From: Candidatus Moraniibacteriota bacterium
Lineage (GTDB): Bacteria > Patescibacteriota > Minisyncoccia > Moranbacterales > JAPLXC01
Length of the DNA: 38,369 nt
Reading direction: 5' to 3'
Assembly (NCBI GenBank): GCA_026396275.1
Contig: JAPLXC010000016.1
Coordinates: 1 to 38,369 of the forward strand
Under the pieces are notes generated by a model that did no database searches, was not told the DNA's origin, and was given only the letters and a program-made list of their open reading frames with translations. Both the position numbers and the translations under genes were made by a program. This document shows positions 1 through 7,561 of the stretch, piece after piece (the first letter of the stretch is position 1; each line of letters starts with the position of its first letter).

Positions 1-222
1 ATTTTCAATGATTCTGGCGGTTGTTCCCCAAATAGCCGGAGCTTTTTTCGAATTTCCTTTTTTCAGGATGACGATTCCATCGGGTGTAATATTAACTTTA
101 ACTTCATTGTGATGTGTAAAATCAAGAGTACCCTTGGGACCCTTTATGGTAATTTTGTTCCCCGCAATTTCAGCATTCACTCCTTGGGGAATTGTAATTG
201 GTTTTTTCGCTAATCTGCTCAT
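1..222 (-). CDS. rplF: 50S ribosomal protein L6, N-terminal part
   Basis: Large-subunit protein near the factor-binding region. The reverse complement from position 222 gives an uninterrupted frame of 74 codons starting MSRLAKKPITIPQGV, then an NKITIKGPKGTL strand, which is the standard L6 amino end. The frame runs off the window at base 1, so the C-terminal half is not visible. It follows rpsH by 36 bases on the same strand, the usual spc-operon order. Identification is firm; the gene is partial only because of the window edge. Confidence 0.95.
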   Translation of the reverse strand, partial: MSRLAKKPITIPQGVNAEIAGNKITIKGPKGTLDFTHHNEVKVNITPDGIVILKKGNSKKAPAIWGTTARIIEN

Positions 223-258
223 ATAGTTTTAACTGCTTTACTCAACTTTTCGTAAAAG

Positions 259-663
259 CTACCAGACCTCGCAAATTAATTCTCCTCCCACCTTCTGCTG
301 GCGGGCTTCTTTTCCTGTCATAACTCCTCGAGAGGTGGAAATAACAGTAATTCCATGTCCATACCTGGTTGGCTTGATGTTCCTGTTGCCGGTATACACC
401 CTTTTCCCTTCCTTGCTTATTCTTCTGATTCCCCTGATAGCCGGGGCTTTCTTGACATTAGAATCTTTCAGATATTTGAGATAAATGCGAATATTTGCTT
501 TAGTTTCTTTCATTTCCTTTACTGCCCGTTCAACATAACCTTTGTCTTCTAGAATCTTGGCGATTGCCATTTTTAAATTGGAGAAGGAAATAAGCACTTC
601 TTCCTTGCCTGCTCTTTGGGCATTTCTTATCCGAGTTAACATGTCGCTGATTGGATCGAGCAT
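259..663 (-). CDS. rpsH: 30S ribosomal protein S8
   Basis: Binds the central domain of 16S rRNA; a primary assembly protein and, in Escherichia coli, the translational repressor of the spc operon. The 134-residue product begins MLDPISDMLTRIRNAQ and ends with the typical GKEARQQKVGGELICEVW. Length and both ends match the family. It lies between rpsN and rplF. The 108-base spacer to rpsN holds AT-rich 'ATTAGCG/ATTCG' repeats and no gene. Nothing is unusual in the protein. Confidence 0.97.
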   Translation of the reverse strand: MLDPISDMLTRIRNAQRAGKEEVLISFSNLKMAIAKILEDKGYVERAVKEMKETKANIRIYLKYLKDSNVKKAPAIRGIRRISKEGKRVYTGNRNIKPTRYGHGITVISTSRGVMTGKEARQQKVGGELICEVW

Positions 664-771
664 ATATAATTCTAATTTACGAATAAATGCTAATCTACTA
701 ATTGCGAATAGATTTTACCAGGTATTAGCGATTGGTGGATTGGCATTTATTAGCGTGATTAGTATCATGAT

Positions 772-957
772 TTACCAGCTGCTTTTTTTTACTCCTGGTA
801 TTTCCCCTTTACTGGCCAGCTCCCGGAAACAAATACGGCACAGACCAAATTTTCTCATATATCCTCTCTTTCTGCCGCACTTCCAACAGCGCCGGACTTT
901 CCGGGTAGAAAATTTCGGTTTTTTTACGGATCTAATGTAAGTGGAAATTTTCGACAT
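772..957 (-). CDS. rpsN: 30S ribosomal protein S14, zinc type
   Basis: Small-subunit head protein, 61 residues. It carries four cysteines in two CxxC pairs (CWKC at about residue 24 and CRIC at about residue 40), so this is the short zinc-binding S14 form and not the long Cys-free form. The C-terminal [11 protein letters not shown] is the family ending. It sits between rplE and rpsH as in most spc operons. Growth of this form depends on zinc supply, as known for the family. Confidence 0.97.
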   Translation of the reverse strand: MSKISTYIRSVKKPKFSTRKVRRCWKCGRKRGYMRKFGLCRICFRELASKGEIPGVKKSSW

Positions 958-973
958 AATTGTTTCTCTTGTC

Positions 974-1042
974 TACTAATTACCTGCCCGAAACGCCTTG
1001 ATAAGTATCATGGCAGGCGGGCGAATCGTGTACCAATATACG
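974..1042. repeat. Intergenic repeat, CCTGCC...GGCAGG type
   Basis: The spacer between rplE and rpsN contains TACTAATTACCTGCCCGAAA, a short interior, then GGCAGGCGGGC and AATATACGAATTCG. The CCTGCC and GGCAGG arms are inverted. The same ends and flanks recur at 6750-6880 between rplW and rplD with a longer interior. No coding potential is seen. It looks like a small dispersed palindromic element carried in the transcribed spacers of the ribosomal operon. Confidence 0.6.
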
Positions 1043-1078
1043 AATTCGTATATTCGTAAGTGATTAGTAATTAGTAGC

Positions 1079-1633
1079 CTACTTAATGGGAAATCCTAGT
1101 GCCCTGAATAACGCCACTCCTTCCTTATGACTTTTCGCATTTATTACCACTGTTACCTGAAAACCAAAAATGTTTTTTACTTTTTCAGCAGAAATTTCCG
1201 GAAAGATTGTATGTTCCTGAATGCCAATATTCAAGTTTCCTTTCCCATCAATCACTTTTTCCTCAATACCCTGAAAGTCCCTTATCCGGGGAAGTGTCGC
1301 GTTGACAAGCCGATCGATGAATTGCCACATTCTTCTGCCGCGAAGAGTGATCTTCATTCCAATTTCAAGCCCTTGTCGAATTTTAAAACCGGAAATTGCC
1401 TTTCTCGCCTTGGTTTTGATTGGCTTTTGACCAGTTATCTCTTTCAGTGCGCTTTCAACCTCTTCGATTTTTCCCGATTCCCGGAGAAGCTTTCCTACTC
1501 CTACATTAACCACCACTTTCTCTATCCTGGGAACTGCCAGTGTGTTGGAATATTTAAAATTCTTTTTCATTTCCGGAACAACTTCCTTCTTATATCGCTC
1601 TTGAATTAAAGATGTTTTCATAATAACACTCAT
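1079..1633 (-). CDS. rplE: 50S ribosomal protein L5
   Basis: 5S rRNA-binding protein of the central protuberance. The product contains the family core VVVNVGVGKLLRESGK, ITGQKPIKTKARKAISGFK and an ending in ALFRALGFPIK. From ATG 1633 it is 184 residues; an internal ATG at 1621 (MKTSLIQERYKK) gives 180 and starts closer to the family norm. Neither has a strong Shine-Dalgarno, so the exact start is open. It follows rplX by 6 bases, indicating tight co-translation. Confidence 0.96.
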   Translation of the reverse strand: MSVIMKTSLIQERYKKEVVPEMKKNFKYSNTLAVPRIEKVVVNVGVGKLLRESGKIEEVESALKEITGQKPIKTKARKAISGFKIRQGLEIGMKITLRGRRMWQFIDRLVNATLPRIRDFQGIEEKVIDGKGNLNIGIQEHTIFPEISAEKVKNIFGFQVTVVINAKSHKEGVALFRALGFPIK

Positions 1634-1639
1634 ATTTAA

Positions 1640-1948
1640 TTACTGAATATCGCCCTTGCATACTTTGCACATTCTTATCTTGCGGCTTTTTTCTATTTTA
1701 TAACCGACCCGAGTGGGCTTTCCGCAATGAGGACATATTAATTTAACCTTAGAGGAAGCTAAAGGAGTTGGAATTTCTACTCTTTGTCCTTTTTCTCCTC
1801 CCTTGCGAGGACGCCTGTGTTTTTTCACTAAATTAATTCCTTCCACCACTAATTTTCCGCTTTTGGGAAGAACACGAATTACTTTCCCGCGTTTTCCCCG
1901 GTCTTTACCTGAAATTATTTGAACTTGGTCACCTTTTCTTATCTTCAT
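1640..1948 (-). CDS. rplX: 50S ribosomal protein L24
   Basis: Assembly-initiating large-subunit protein. The 102-residue product starts MKIRKGDQVQIISGKDRGKRG, a KOW motif, and has VEGINLVKKHRRP in the middle. The C-terminal third carries CPHC and CKVC, a possible zinc ribbon found in many but not all bacterial L24 proteins. The neighbours are rplN upstream, with a 127-base repeat-bearing spacer, and rplE downstream with a 6-base spacer. Confidence 0.97.
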   Translation of the reverse strand: MKIRKGDQVQIISGKDRGKRGKVIRVLPKSGKLVVEGINLVKKHRRPRKGGEKGQRVEIPTPLASSKVKLICPHCGKPTRVGYKIEKSRKIRMCKVCKGDIQ

Positions 1949-2002
1949 TAATTTGGCTACTAATTACTAATTTTGTGCTAATATGCGAATATTTTTACCA
2001 CG

Positions 2003-2075
2003 TTATTCGTATATTCGTACATGATTTGCCACTGCCTTAGCGGGGTCCCGCTACAGCGGGATATTTCGCAGAGAA
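2003..2075. repeat. Intergenic repeat with GC hairpin, copy 1
   Basis: An AT-rich arm (ATTCGTATATTCGTA) is followed by GATTTGCCACTGCCTTAGCG, then GGGTCCCGCTACAGCGGGAT and TTTCGCAGAGAA. TCCCGCT...AGCGGGA forms a 7-base stem. Close copies are at 13440-13512 and 14936-15007. This copy begins one base after the rplN stop codon and lies inside the transcript. It could influence RNA stability or coupling, but no function can be shown from sequence. Confidence 0.75.
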
Positions 2076-2441
2076 CTACAAAACCTCTGGCGCCAGCGAG
2101 ACAATCTTAACAAATCCTTTCTCTCGCAGTTCCCTAGCCACCGGCCCAAAGATTCTAGTGCCTCTAGGTTCTAATCCTTCAACAATAACCGCCGCATTTT
2201 CATCAAAACAAATATAAGAGCCGTCGCTTCGGCGAAGGGACTTTTTCTGACGCACGATTACCGCTCTTACTTTATCTCCTTTTTTTACTATTCCGCGGGG
2301 CTCTGCTGTTTTAACAGACGCGGAAACTATGTCACCGATAAAAGCATAACGCCTTCTTGTGCCGCCCAGCACTTTGAAACACTCGATGATCTTAGCACCG
2401 GTATTATCAGCTACTTTTAATTGCGTTTCTGCTTGAATCAT
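2076..2441 (-). CDS. rplN: 50S ribosomal protein L14
   Basis: Subunit-interface protein that forms bridges to 16S rRNA. The 121-residue product starts [17 protein letters not shown] and contains [20 protein letters not shown] and the ending SLAPEVL, all typical of the family. Length is standard. It follows rpsQ by 16 bases and is followed by repeat copy 1. Confidence 0.98.
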   Translation of the reverse strand: MIQAETQLKVADNTGAKIIECFKVLGGTRRRYAFIGDIVSASVKTAEPRGIVKKGDKVRAVIVRQKKSLRRSDGSYICFDENAAVIVEGLEPRGTRIFGPVARELREKGFVKIVSLAPEVL

Positions 2442-2457
2442 ATAATTTTTGCAGAGA

Positions 2458-2688
2458 TTACAAAACCTTAAATCTCTTTTCCTTACTTATCGGCCGGCAC
2501 TGGACAAATTCAACCACATCCCCGACTTTGTGTTTATTATCCGGATCATGCACTTTGTAATTTTTTGTTGCCCGATACTTTTTCAAATACTTGGGATGCG
2601 TCTTGAGCGTTTCCACCGCTACCACGATAGTTTTATCCATCTTATCACTTACTACTGCTCCTTTCATTTTTGCTAATTTTTTCTCCAT
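2458..2688 (-). CDS. rpsQ: 30S ribosomal protein S17
   Basis: Primary 16S rRNA-binding protein with an OB fold. The 76-residue product contains [18 protein letters not shown] and [19 protein letters not shown], the two best conserved family segments, and [18 protein letters not shown] near the end. It lies between rpmC and rplN with short spacers, as expected. Confidence 0.97.
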   Translation of the reverse strand: MEKKLAKMKGAVVSDKMDKTIVVAVETLKTHPKYLKKYRATKNYKVHDPDNKHKVGDVVEFVQCRPISKEKRFKVL

Positions 2689-2717
2689 AAAATTTATAGC
2701 TTACCACAAAAAATTTT

Positions 2718-2912
2718 TTACTTTTTTATTTCTATTTCTTTACTGATTGCAATAGCTCTGGCAATGTCCCGCTTGACTTTTCGATACTCCCGATGGTTTT
2801 TGAGTTGCTTGGACGAAATATCAAAGCGTAACTGAACAGCTCTTGCTCGCTTTTCTTCTAAAAACTTTTTAATTTCTCCGCTGCTCATTTCTCTAATTTC
2901 TTTTGCTTTCAT
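2718..2912 (-). CDS. rpmC: 50S ribosomal protein L29
   Basis: Small helical protein at the peptide exit tunnel. The 64 residues start MKAKEIREMSSGEIKKFLEE and contain the paired helices ending in REYRKVKRDIARAIAI. Length is normal for the family. The 129-base spacer to rplP holds inverted repeats (TCCGCCTCCGCGGA at 2920-2933, GGCGGA/TCCGCC at 2985-3002, GAAAACCAT/ATGGTTTTC at 2932-2972), so the mRNA just ahead of this gene is probably folded. Confidence 0.95.
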   Translation of the reverse strand: MKAKEIREMSSGEIKKFLEEKRARAVQLRFDISSKQLKNHREYRKVKRDIARAIAISKEIEIKK

Positions 2913-3041
2913 AATTTCATCCGCCTCCGCGGAAAACCATAAGCGTAAATCTGCAACAAATAGATGGTTTTCTTTTCCTGCTTCGGCGGATTTTGCTCCG
3001 CCTACCGGCAGTAAATGCTGCTTATGTTAATCTGCGGAGTT

Positions 3042-3443
3042 TCACTTTTTTATGAATTTCGTCTTTTTTCCCAGCTTATGGGACGCCAGCCGTAGCGCTT
3101 CGCGCGCAATATTTTCCGTTACTCCATCCATCTCAAACAGCATTCTTCCCGCTTGAATCTTGGCTACAAAATGATCAACGCTTCCTTTTCCTTTTCCCAT
3201 CGGAACCTCGTCTCCCTTTTTTGTCATTGGCTTGTCGGGAAATATCCTGATCCAAACTTTTCCTCCCCGCTGGATGTAGCGCGTCATCGCCCGCCGGGCA
3301 GCCTCAATCTGGCGAGCAGTAACTAAGCCGGCATCCATGGACTTAAGGCCAAAGCTTCCAAAACTCAATTCCGTTCCTCTTTGAGCCGTACCGGCAATCT
3401 TTCCTCCCCGCTGAATTTTCCGGTGTTTTACTTTTTTCGGCAT
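3042..3443 (-). CDS. rplP: 50S ribosomal protein L16
   Basis: Large-subunit protein near the A-site tRNA elbow. The product reads [15 protein letters not shown] and contains [37 protein letters not shown] and RMLFEMDGV, all family signatures. An ATG two codons upstream (3449) is in frame; I prefer 3443 because it matches the usual [10 protein letters not shown] amino end. The upstream 206-base spacer after rpsC is strongly structured (see 3529-3639). Confidence 0.97.
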   Translation of the reverse strand: MPKKVKHRKIQRGGKIAGTAQRGTELSFGSFGLKSMDAGLVTARQIEAARRAMTRYIQRGGKVWIRIFPDKPMTKKGDEVPMGKGKGSVDHFVAKIQAGRMLFEMDGVTENIAREALRLASHKLGKKTKFIKK

Positions 3444-3528
3444 TAACATGCTATTTCTGTCTTCAAGCGAAGCGAGAAGCTATCTGCCCACAATGCTACG
3501 CATAGCGTTTGCAGGCGGGTAAAAAAGC

Positions 3529-3639
3529 ATCCCGCATCGATTCGTTTTTTAATCTTTACAATGTTACAGATTAAACCGCAGGCGATTCCAAGAAAAAAAC
3601 TTTAACGAGTATAAATCTTCCTTGGAATCGGTGCGGGAT
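3529..3639 (-). promoter_or_regulatory. Candidate structured RNA in the rpsC-rplP spacer
   Basis: Three helices can be drawn. P1 pairs 3529-3543 with 3625-3639 (14 of 15 bases Watson-Crick, one mismatch). P2 pairs 3584-3592 with 3621-3629 (9 of 9). P3 pairs 3548-3555 with 3568-3575 (8 of 8, 12-base loop). P1 and P2 share bases 3625-3629, so the inner part of P1 and the outer part of P2 exclude each other. It precedes rplP on the transcribed strand. A regulatory role, for example ribosomal-protein feedback, is inference; a repeat remnant is the alternative. Confidence 0.5.
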
Positions 3640-3655
3640 AATCCTTTCAATGCGC

Positions 3656-4309
3656 TTATTCCTTCTTGTCAAATACTTCCTTCTTGTAAATCCATACTTT
3701 CACGCCAATCGCCCCATAGGTGGTGCGGGCCGTCGCCCGGGCGAAATCAATGTCGGCTCGGAGCGTGTGCAAGGGAATTGTCCCCCGGTAAAGCCATTCT
3801 CTTCGGGACATTTCCGCTCCGCCTAATCTCCCGGCTATCTCTATTTTTACACCTTTTACGCTTTTATTTTTTTCGACTTGGTCCAAAATTGATTTCAAAA
3901 CCCGGCGGAAAGGAATTCTCTTTTCCAACTGCTCGGCAACGTTCTGGGAAACTAAAGAGGCACTTTCTTCAAATTGTTTAATTTCCCGTATTTCAATCTT
4001 CAGCTCTATTTTTTTCTTTCCGGCAAAAAATTTCTTTTTAATGAAATTGCTAATATCCTCAATCCCCGTGCCTCCCCGGCCGATTAAAACCCCCGGACGA
4101 GCGGTTTTAATTATAAGTTTCACAATTCCTGCTGACCGTTCTATTTCCACATCGGCAATAGCCGCTTTTTTCCAGCGCTGCATTACAAGGCGGCGAATCT
4201 TTATGTCCTCTTTCAAATTCTGGACGTAATTTTTCTTTCCGAACCACCGCGACCTCCAGGAGGTAGTTATTCCGATTCGCAAACTTTTTGGATTAACTTT
4301 GTGTCCCAT
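3656..4309 (-). CDS. rpsC: 30S ribosomal protein S3
   Basis: Head protein at the mRNA entry tunnel. The 217-residue product starts MGHKVNPKSLRIGI, has the KH-domain loop VLIGRGGTGIEDIS at about residue 75 and the C-terminal domain with GRLGGAEMSRREWLYRGTIPLHTLRADIDF. Length is normal. It is followed by an unusually long and structured spacer before rplP, whereas in most bacteria the two genes nearly touch. Confidence 0.98.
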   Translation of the reverse strand: MGHKVNPKSLRIGITTSWRSRWFGKKNYVQNLKEDIKIRRLVMQRWKKAAIADVEIERSAGIVKLIIKTARPGVLIGRGGTGIEDISNFIKKKFFAGKKKIELKIEIREIKQFEESASLVSQNVAEQLEKRIPFRRVLKSILDQVEKNKSVKGVKIEIAGRLGGAEMSRREWLYRGTIPLHTLRADIDFARATARTTYGAIGVKVWIYKKEVFDKKE

Positions 4310-4403
4310 GCGATTAGCTCTACGAATTACGAATTCTTACGAAATTACGAATTTTGTTTTATCTATTTTCGTAGTTTCGTACATGTTCGTACTTCGTAGA
4401 GAA

Positions 4404-4979
4404 TTATCCGGATTTTCTCCTAAACATTCTCTTCATCCACCCGCCGCGTTCATCCTTTTTCAGCTTTTCTCTTTCCTCTTCGCGCTTTTCCCTAAAAGGG
4501 ACAGCTTCTTCCTTTTTTTCTTTTTCGTCCTTGCCTTTCTTTGCTTTTTCTTCTTCTCTGATCTCGCGCTCCAGTTTTTTCCTGGCCTCTTCGCGCTCTT
4601 TTCTCTCCTTTTCCAGCTGCTCCTTTGATTTTCTGTTTTTTCCTTCAACGCGCTCTTCCAGCGTAAGTGTAACGGCTGAAGTTCTTTTTAGAATCGGAGC
4701 TGCTCTTCCGTGAGCGCGAGCCATCCAGCGCTTAAGCCGTGATCCTTCTCCTACCTGAATATCGAAAACGTATAAATTATCTCTATCTAAACCAAGGTTG
4801 TTTTCCGCATTGGCAATCGCGCTTTTTAGCAGTTTTTCAATGATAGGCCCCGGCTTTTTTACTAAATGTTTGAGTTGAATCAGCACATTCTCAACATCCT
4901 GACCTTTAATAAGATCCGTTACCAGCCGTACCTTACGGGGAGAGATTCGCAGATTATTTAACCTGGCTGTTGTCTTCAT
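4404..4979 (-). CDS. rplV: 50S ribosomal protein L22 with long charged tail
   Basis: Protein lining the peptide exit tunnel. Residues 1 to about 110 are a standard L22 (LRISPRKVRLVTDLIKG; RLKRWMARAHGRAAPILKRT). The remaining 80 residues are an extension made almost entirely of K, E and R (KEQLEKERKEREEARKKLER and similar), predicted to be a long charged helix or coiled coil, ending GGWMKRMFRRKSG. Charged tails occur on CPR ribosomal proteins, but this nearly doubles the protein. The spacer to rpsC holds 'ATTCGTA/TTACGAA' repeats. Confidence 0.96.
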   Translation of the reverse strand: MKTTARLNNLRISPRKVRLVTDLIKGQDVENVLIQLKHLVKKPGPIIEKLLKSAIANAENNLGLDRDNLYVFDIQVGEGSRLKRWMARAHGRAAPILKRTSAVTLTLEERVEGKNRKSKEQLEKERKEREEARKKLEREIREEEKAKKGKDEKEKKEEAVPFREKREEEREKLKKDERGGWMKRMFRRKSG

Positions 4980-5007
4980 ACACTCACATCACAAAATATA
5001 AATTCCT

Positions 5008-5349
5008 TTATTTCTTCTCTTCTGCAGTGGCTTTCGTCGCCTTGGCCGCTTCCAGTTCCTTTTGTTTCGCTTCTATTTCAATTTCTTTCTGCATTCTTCC
5101 TCCGTGGCGAGTGAATTTGCGGGTTGGCGCAAACTCGCCTAACCGATGACCCACCATCTCTTCAGTAGCATAAACAGGGATAAAATCTTTTCCATTGTGA
5201 ACACCAAAGGTAAATCCTATCATTTCAGGAGTAATAGTACACGCCCGCGACCATGTTTTAATGACCGTTTTGTCTCCGGGTTTTCTGTTTCTTATCTTCT
5301 TGAGCACTCGCTCGTCTACATATGGTCCTTTTTTGAGCGATCGCGACAT
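5008..5349 (-). CDS. rpsS: 30S ribosomal protein S19
   Basis: Small-subunit head protein. Starts [19 protein letters not shown] and contains [22 protein letters not shown] and [20 protein letters not shown], full family signatures. At 113 residues it is about 20 longer than the common form because of an Ala/Lys/Glu-rich tail ([16 protein letters not shown]). It sits between rplB and rplV. Confidence 0.97.
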   Translation of the reverse strand: MSRSLKKGPYVDERVLKKIRNRKPGDKTVIKTWSRACTITPEMIGFTFGVHNGKDFIPVYATEEMVGHRLGEFAPTRKFTRHGGRMQKEIEIEAKQKELEAAKATKATAEEKK

Positions 5350-5388
5350 ATGCTTTTGCTTACTTTACGAATTTAGTAGAGAATTAAT

Positions 5389-6213
5389 CTATTTTCTTCG
5401 CTTGACTATGAATTTATCGCTGTATTTGAATTTCTTCCTCGTCTTTTTTCCGAGAGCCGGTTTTCCCCAAGGGGTCTTTGGGTGCTTGAGTCCTATTCCC
5501 ATTCTTCCCTCCCCGCCTCCATGCGGATGATCAACTGGATTCATAGCTGAACCGCGTACCGTCGGTCGAATTCCCCGCCAGCGGTTTCTTCCCGCTTTTC
5601 CGATCACTATCGAATTATATTCGAAATTGCTTACTTGTCCAATGGTCGCGTAGCTTTCTTTGCTAATCAGGCGGACTTCTCCCGAAGCCAGCTTTACCTG
5701 CGCCATCTCTCCGTCAATGCTCATCAATGAGGCCCCTGAACCGGCACTTCTTACTACCTGACCGCCCTTGCCGGGAAAAAGTTCGATATTGGATATGATA
5801 GTGCCCACCGGGATACTTTCTAATTTCATTCTATTGCCCCTTTTAATCGGAGCTTTATCCGCTGTAATAATTTCCTTGCCCTTTTTCATTCCTTCAGTCG
5901 CTAAAATATATCGCTTCTCTCCATCCGCATAGTTAACTAACGCTATCAAAGCATTGCGGTTAGGATCTTTCTCGATAGCTATAATTTTCCCCGAAATATT
6001 AAGTTTGTTTTGCTTAAAGTCCACCAGCCGGTACCGGCGCTTGTGTCCTCCTCCTTTGTGGCGAACAGAAATTTTCCCATGAGATCTTCCAGTTTTTCTT
6101 TCCGCTTTCGCCATTAGCGACTTTTCCGGCTTTTTGTCGGTTAGCGTCTCGGGCTTGGCGACTGAAATAAAATTTTTCCCGGGAGTGCTTTTTTTGTAAA
6201 TTTTTATCGCCAT
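5389..6213 (-). CDS. rplB: 50S ribosomal protein L2
   Basis: Core protein near the peptidyl-transferase centre and bridge B7b. The 274-residue product has the KISVRHKGGGHKRRYRLVDF block near residue 50 and the conserved SAMNPVDHPHGGGEGR motif with the catalytic-centre-proximal His near residue 230. Full length. The 107-base spacer from rplW has no gene and contains short 'ACAGATTA' direct and inverted words. Confidence 0.98.
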   Translation of the reverse strand: MAIKIYKKSTPGKNFISVAKPETLTDKKPEKSLMAKAERKTGRSHGKISVRHKGGGHKRRYRLVDFKQNKLNISGKIIAIEKDPNRNALIALVNYADGEKRYILATEGMKKGKEIITADKAPIKRGNRMKLESIPVGTIISNIELFPGKGGQVVRSAGSGASLMSIDGEMAQVKLASGEVRLISKESYATIGQVSNFEYNSIVIGKAGRNRWRGIRPTVRGSAMNPVDHPHGGGEGRMGIGLKHPKTPWGKPALGKKTRKKFKYSDKFIVKRRK

Positions 6214-6320
6214 AAAAATTAACGGATTATACTGATTTTACAGATTATCACTAATCACAGATTATTCTTTATGAACATCCTTGATCCACATAAATCCGTA
6301 TAATATTTGCGAGATTAGTA

Positions 6321-6743
6321 TTAAACACCCTTAAATAATTCTATCTTATCCCCTTCTTTGAGTGTTACAATCGCTTTCTTGTAGCCGGATTTTTTTCCCA
6401 CAAATCTCCCATAGTTTCTTTTTTTGGGAGGAATATTGACTATATTCACATCTGTCACTCTGACATTGTATAATTCTTCGACTGCCATTTTGATATCGCT
6501 TTTATCTGAATCCTTGCTGACTCTGAATTCATACTTGTTGAGAGCCATCGCGGCGTGGGATTTTTCCGTGATCCAGGGCTCAATAAGAATGTCTTTTGTT
6601 ATCGTGCCCGGTTTTATCTCTCCAACTTTCTTTTCCGGCTTTTTTTCCGCTTTCTTTTCTTTCTTTTCAACCTTAACATCAGAAGTTTTTTCTTCTGTTT
6701 TCTTTTCTCCTTCTTCGATTTTTTTCTTTCCAAATAATGCCAT
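6321..6743 (-). CDS. rplW: 50S ribosomal protein L23 with Lys/Glu-rich N-terminal extension
   Basis: Exit-tunnel rim protein and docking site for trigger factor and SRP. The L23 core begins near residue 50 (ILIEPWITEKSHAAMALNKY) and continues with KMAVEELYNVRVTDVNIVN and GYKKAIVTLKEGDKIELF. The first 45 residues are a low-complexity K/E extension (EEGEKKTEEKTSDVKVEKKE). Because L23 sits at the tunnel exit, the extension would lie on the ribosome surface where chaperones dock. Confidence 0.96.
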   Translation of the reverse strand: MALFGKKKIEEGEKKTEEKTSDVKVEKKEKKAEKKPEKKVGEIKPGTITKDILIEPWITEKSHAAMALNKYEFRVSKDSDKSDIKMAVEELYNVRVTDVNIVNIPPKKRNYGRFVGKKSGYKKAIVTLKEGDKIELFKGV

Positions 6744-6749
6744 AATGGC

Positions 6750-6880
6750 TACTAATTACCTGCCCGAAATGCCGCCCCTTTGGAATTTATTCCAACTTAA
6801 GATATTTACAAGATCAGCAAGTTAGTAATAATTTTATGGAATTTCGCGGCAGGCGGGCTAATCTTGCACTAATATACTAA
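6750..6880. repeat. Intergenic repeat, CCTGCC...GGCAGG type, long copy
   Basis: Begins TACTAATTACCTGCCCGAAA, as at 974, and ends CGGCAGGCGGGCTAATC followed by ACTAATATACTAA. The inverted CCTGCC/GGCAGG ends enclose about 90 bases instead of about 20. The interior has a GGAATTTATTCC palindrome. It fills most of the 177-base spacer between rplD and rplW. Confidence 0.55.
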
Positions 6881-6920
6881 CTTTTAACCCTTTTTTTCTT
6901 CTTCTTAACAAGGATGTGAA

Positions 6921-7550
6921 CTATTTCTTGTATTTACCTTCCAAAAACTTCACCGACTCTTTGCTTAAAATCAGATTCTTATGGTTTAAAATATCAAAAA
7001 CATTCAATTGTTTAACAGAAAGCGGACTGACTTTGAGAATATTTCTCGAGCACAAATAAATATCTTTTTCCGAATTACTTAATCCTATCAGCGTACTTCC
7101 TTTAATTTTTAAGTTTCTTAATGCCTTCACGAATAATTTCGTCTTTTTCTCTTTGAGTTTTATCTCATCTACAACCATTAAATTTTTGCTTCTGACTTTT
7201 TCGCTCAAAGCTATTAAAATCGCTTTTCTTTTCATTTTCTCATTAATTTTTTTCTTAAAATTTCTCTCCTTCGTCGGCCCGAACACCACTCCTCCTTTTC
7301 TCCAAACAGGAGTTCTTACTGATCCGACCCGGGCCCGCCCGGTTCCTTTTTGCCGCCAGGGTTTTTTCCCTGATCCGGCTACTTCCGCCTTATCTTTAGT
7401 ATGAGCTATAATTTGGCGCCGATTAGCCGCTTGAGCCACGTAGACCTGATGAAGAAGTGCATTGTTTGATGGCACGGCAAAAATATTTTCAGGCATATTT
7501 ATATCCTCTACTTTCTTACCGGATAAATTGTAAACTGATATTTTAGTCAT
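6921..7550 (-). CDS. rplD: 50S ribosomal protein L4
   Basis: Large-subunit assembly protein with a tunnel loop; in Escherichia coli it also represses the S10 operon. The 209-residue product contains NNALLHQVYVAQAANRR and the loop GSGKKPWRQKGTGRARVGS with VWRKGGVVFGP, which are strongly conserved. Length is normal. It follows rplC by 11 bases. Confidence 0.97.
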   Translation of the reverse strand: MTKISVYNLSGKKVEDINMPENIFAVPSNNALLHQVYVAQAANRRQIIAHTKDKAEVAGSGKKPWRQKGTGRARVGSVRTPVWRKGGVVFGPTKERNFKKKINEKMKRKAILIALSEKVRSKNLMVVDEIKLKEKKTKLFVKALRNLKIKGSTLIGLSNSEKDIYLCSRNILKVSPLSVKQLNVFDILNHKNLILSKESVKFLEGKYKK

Positions 7551-7561
7551 TTGTCAAAAGT

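Noticed and set aside
542-940. 132-residue plus-strand frame across rpsH, its spacer and rpsN
   Set aside because: It overlaps two conserved ribosomal genes on the other strand and consists of their antisense plus repeat sequence.
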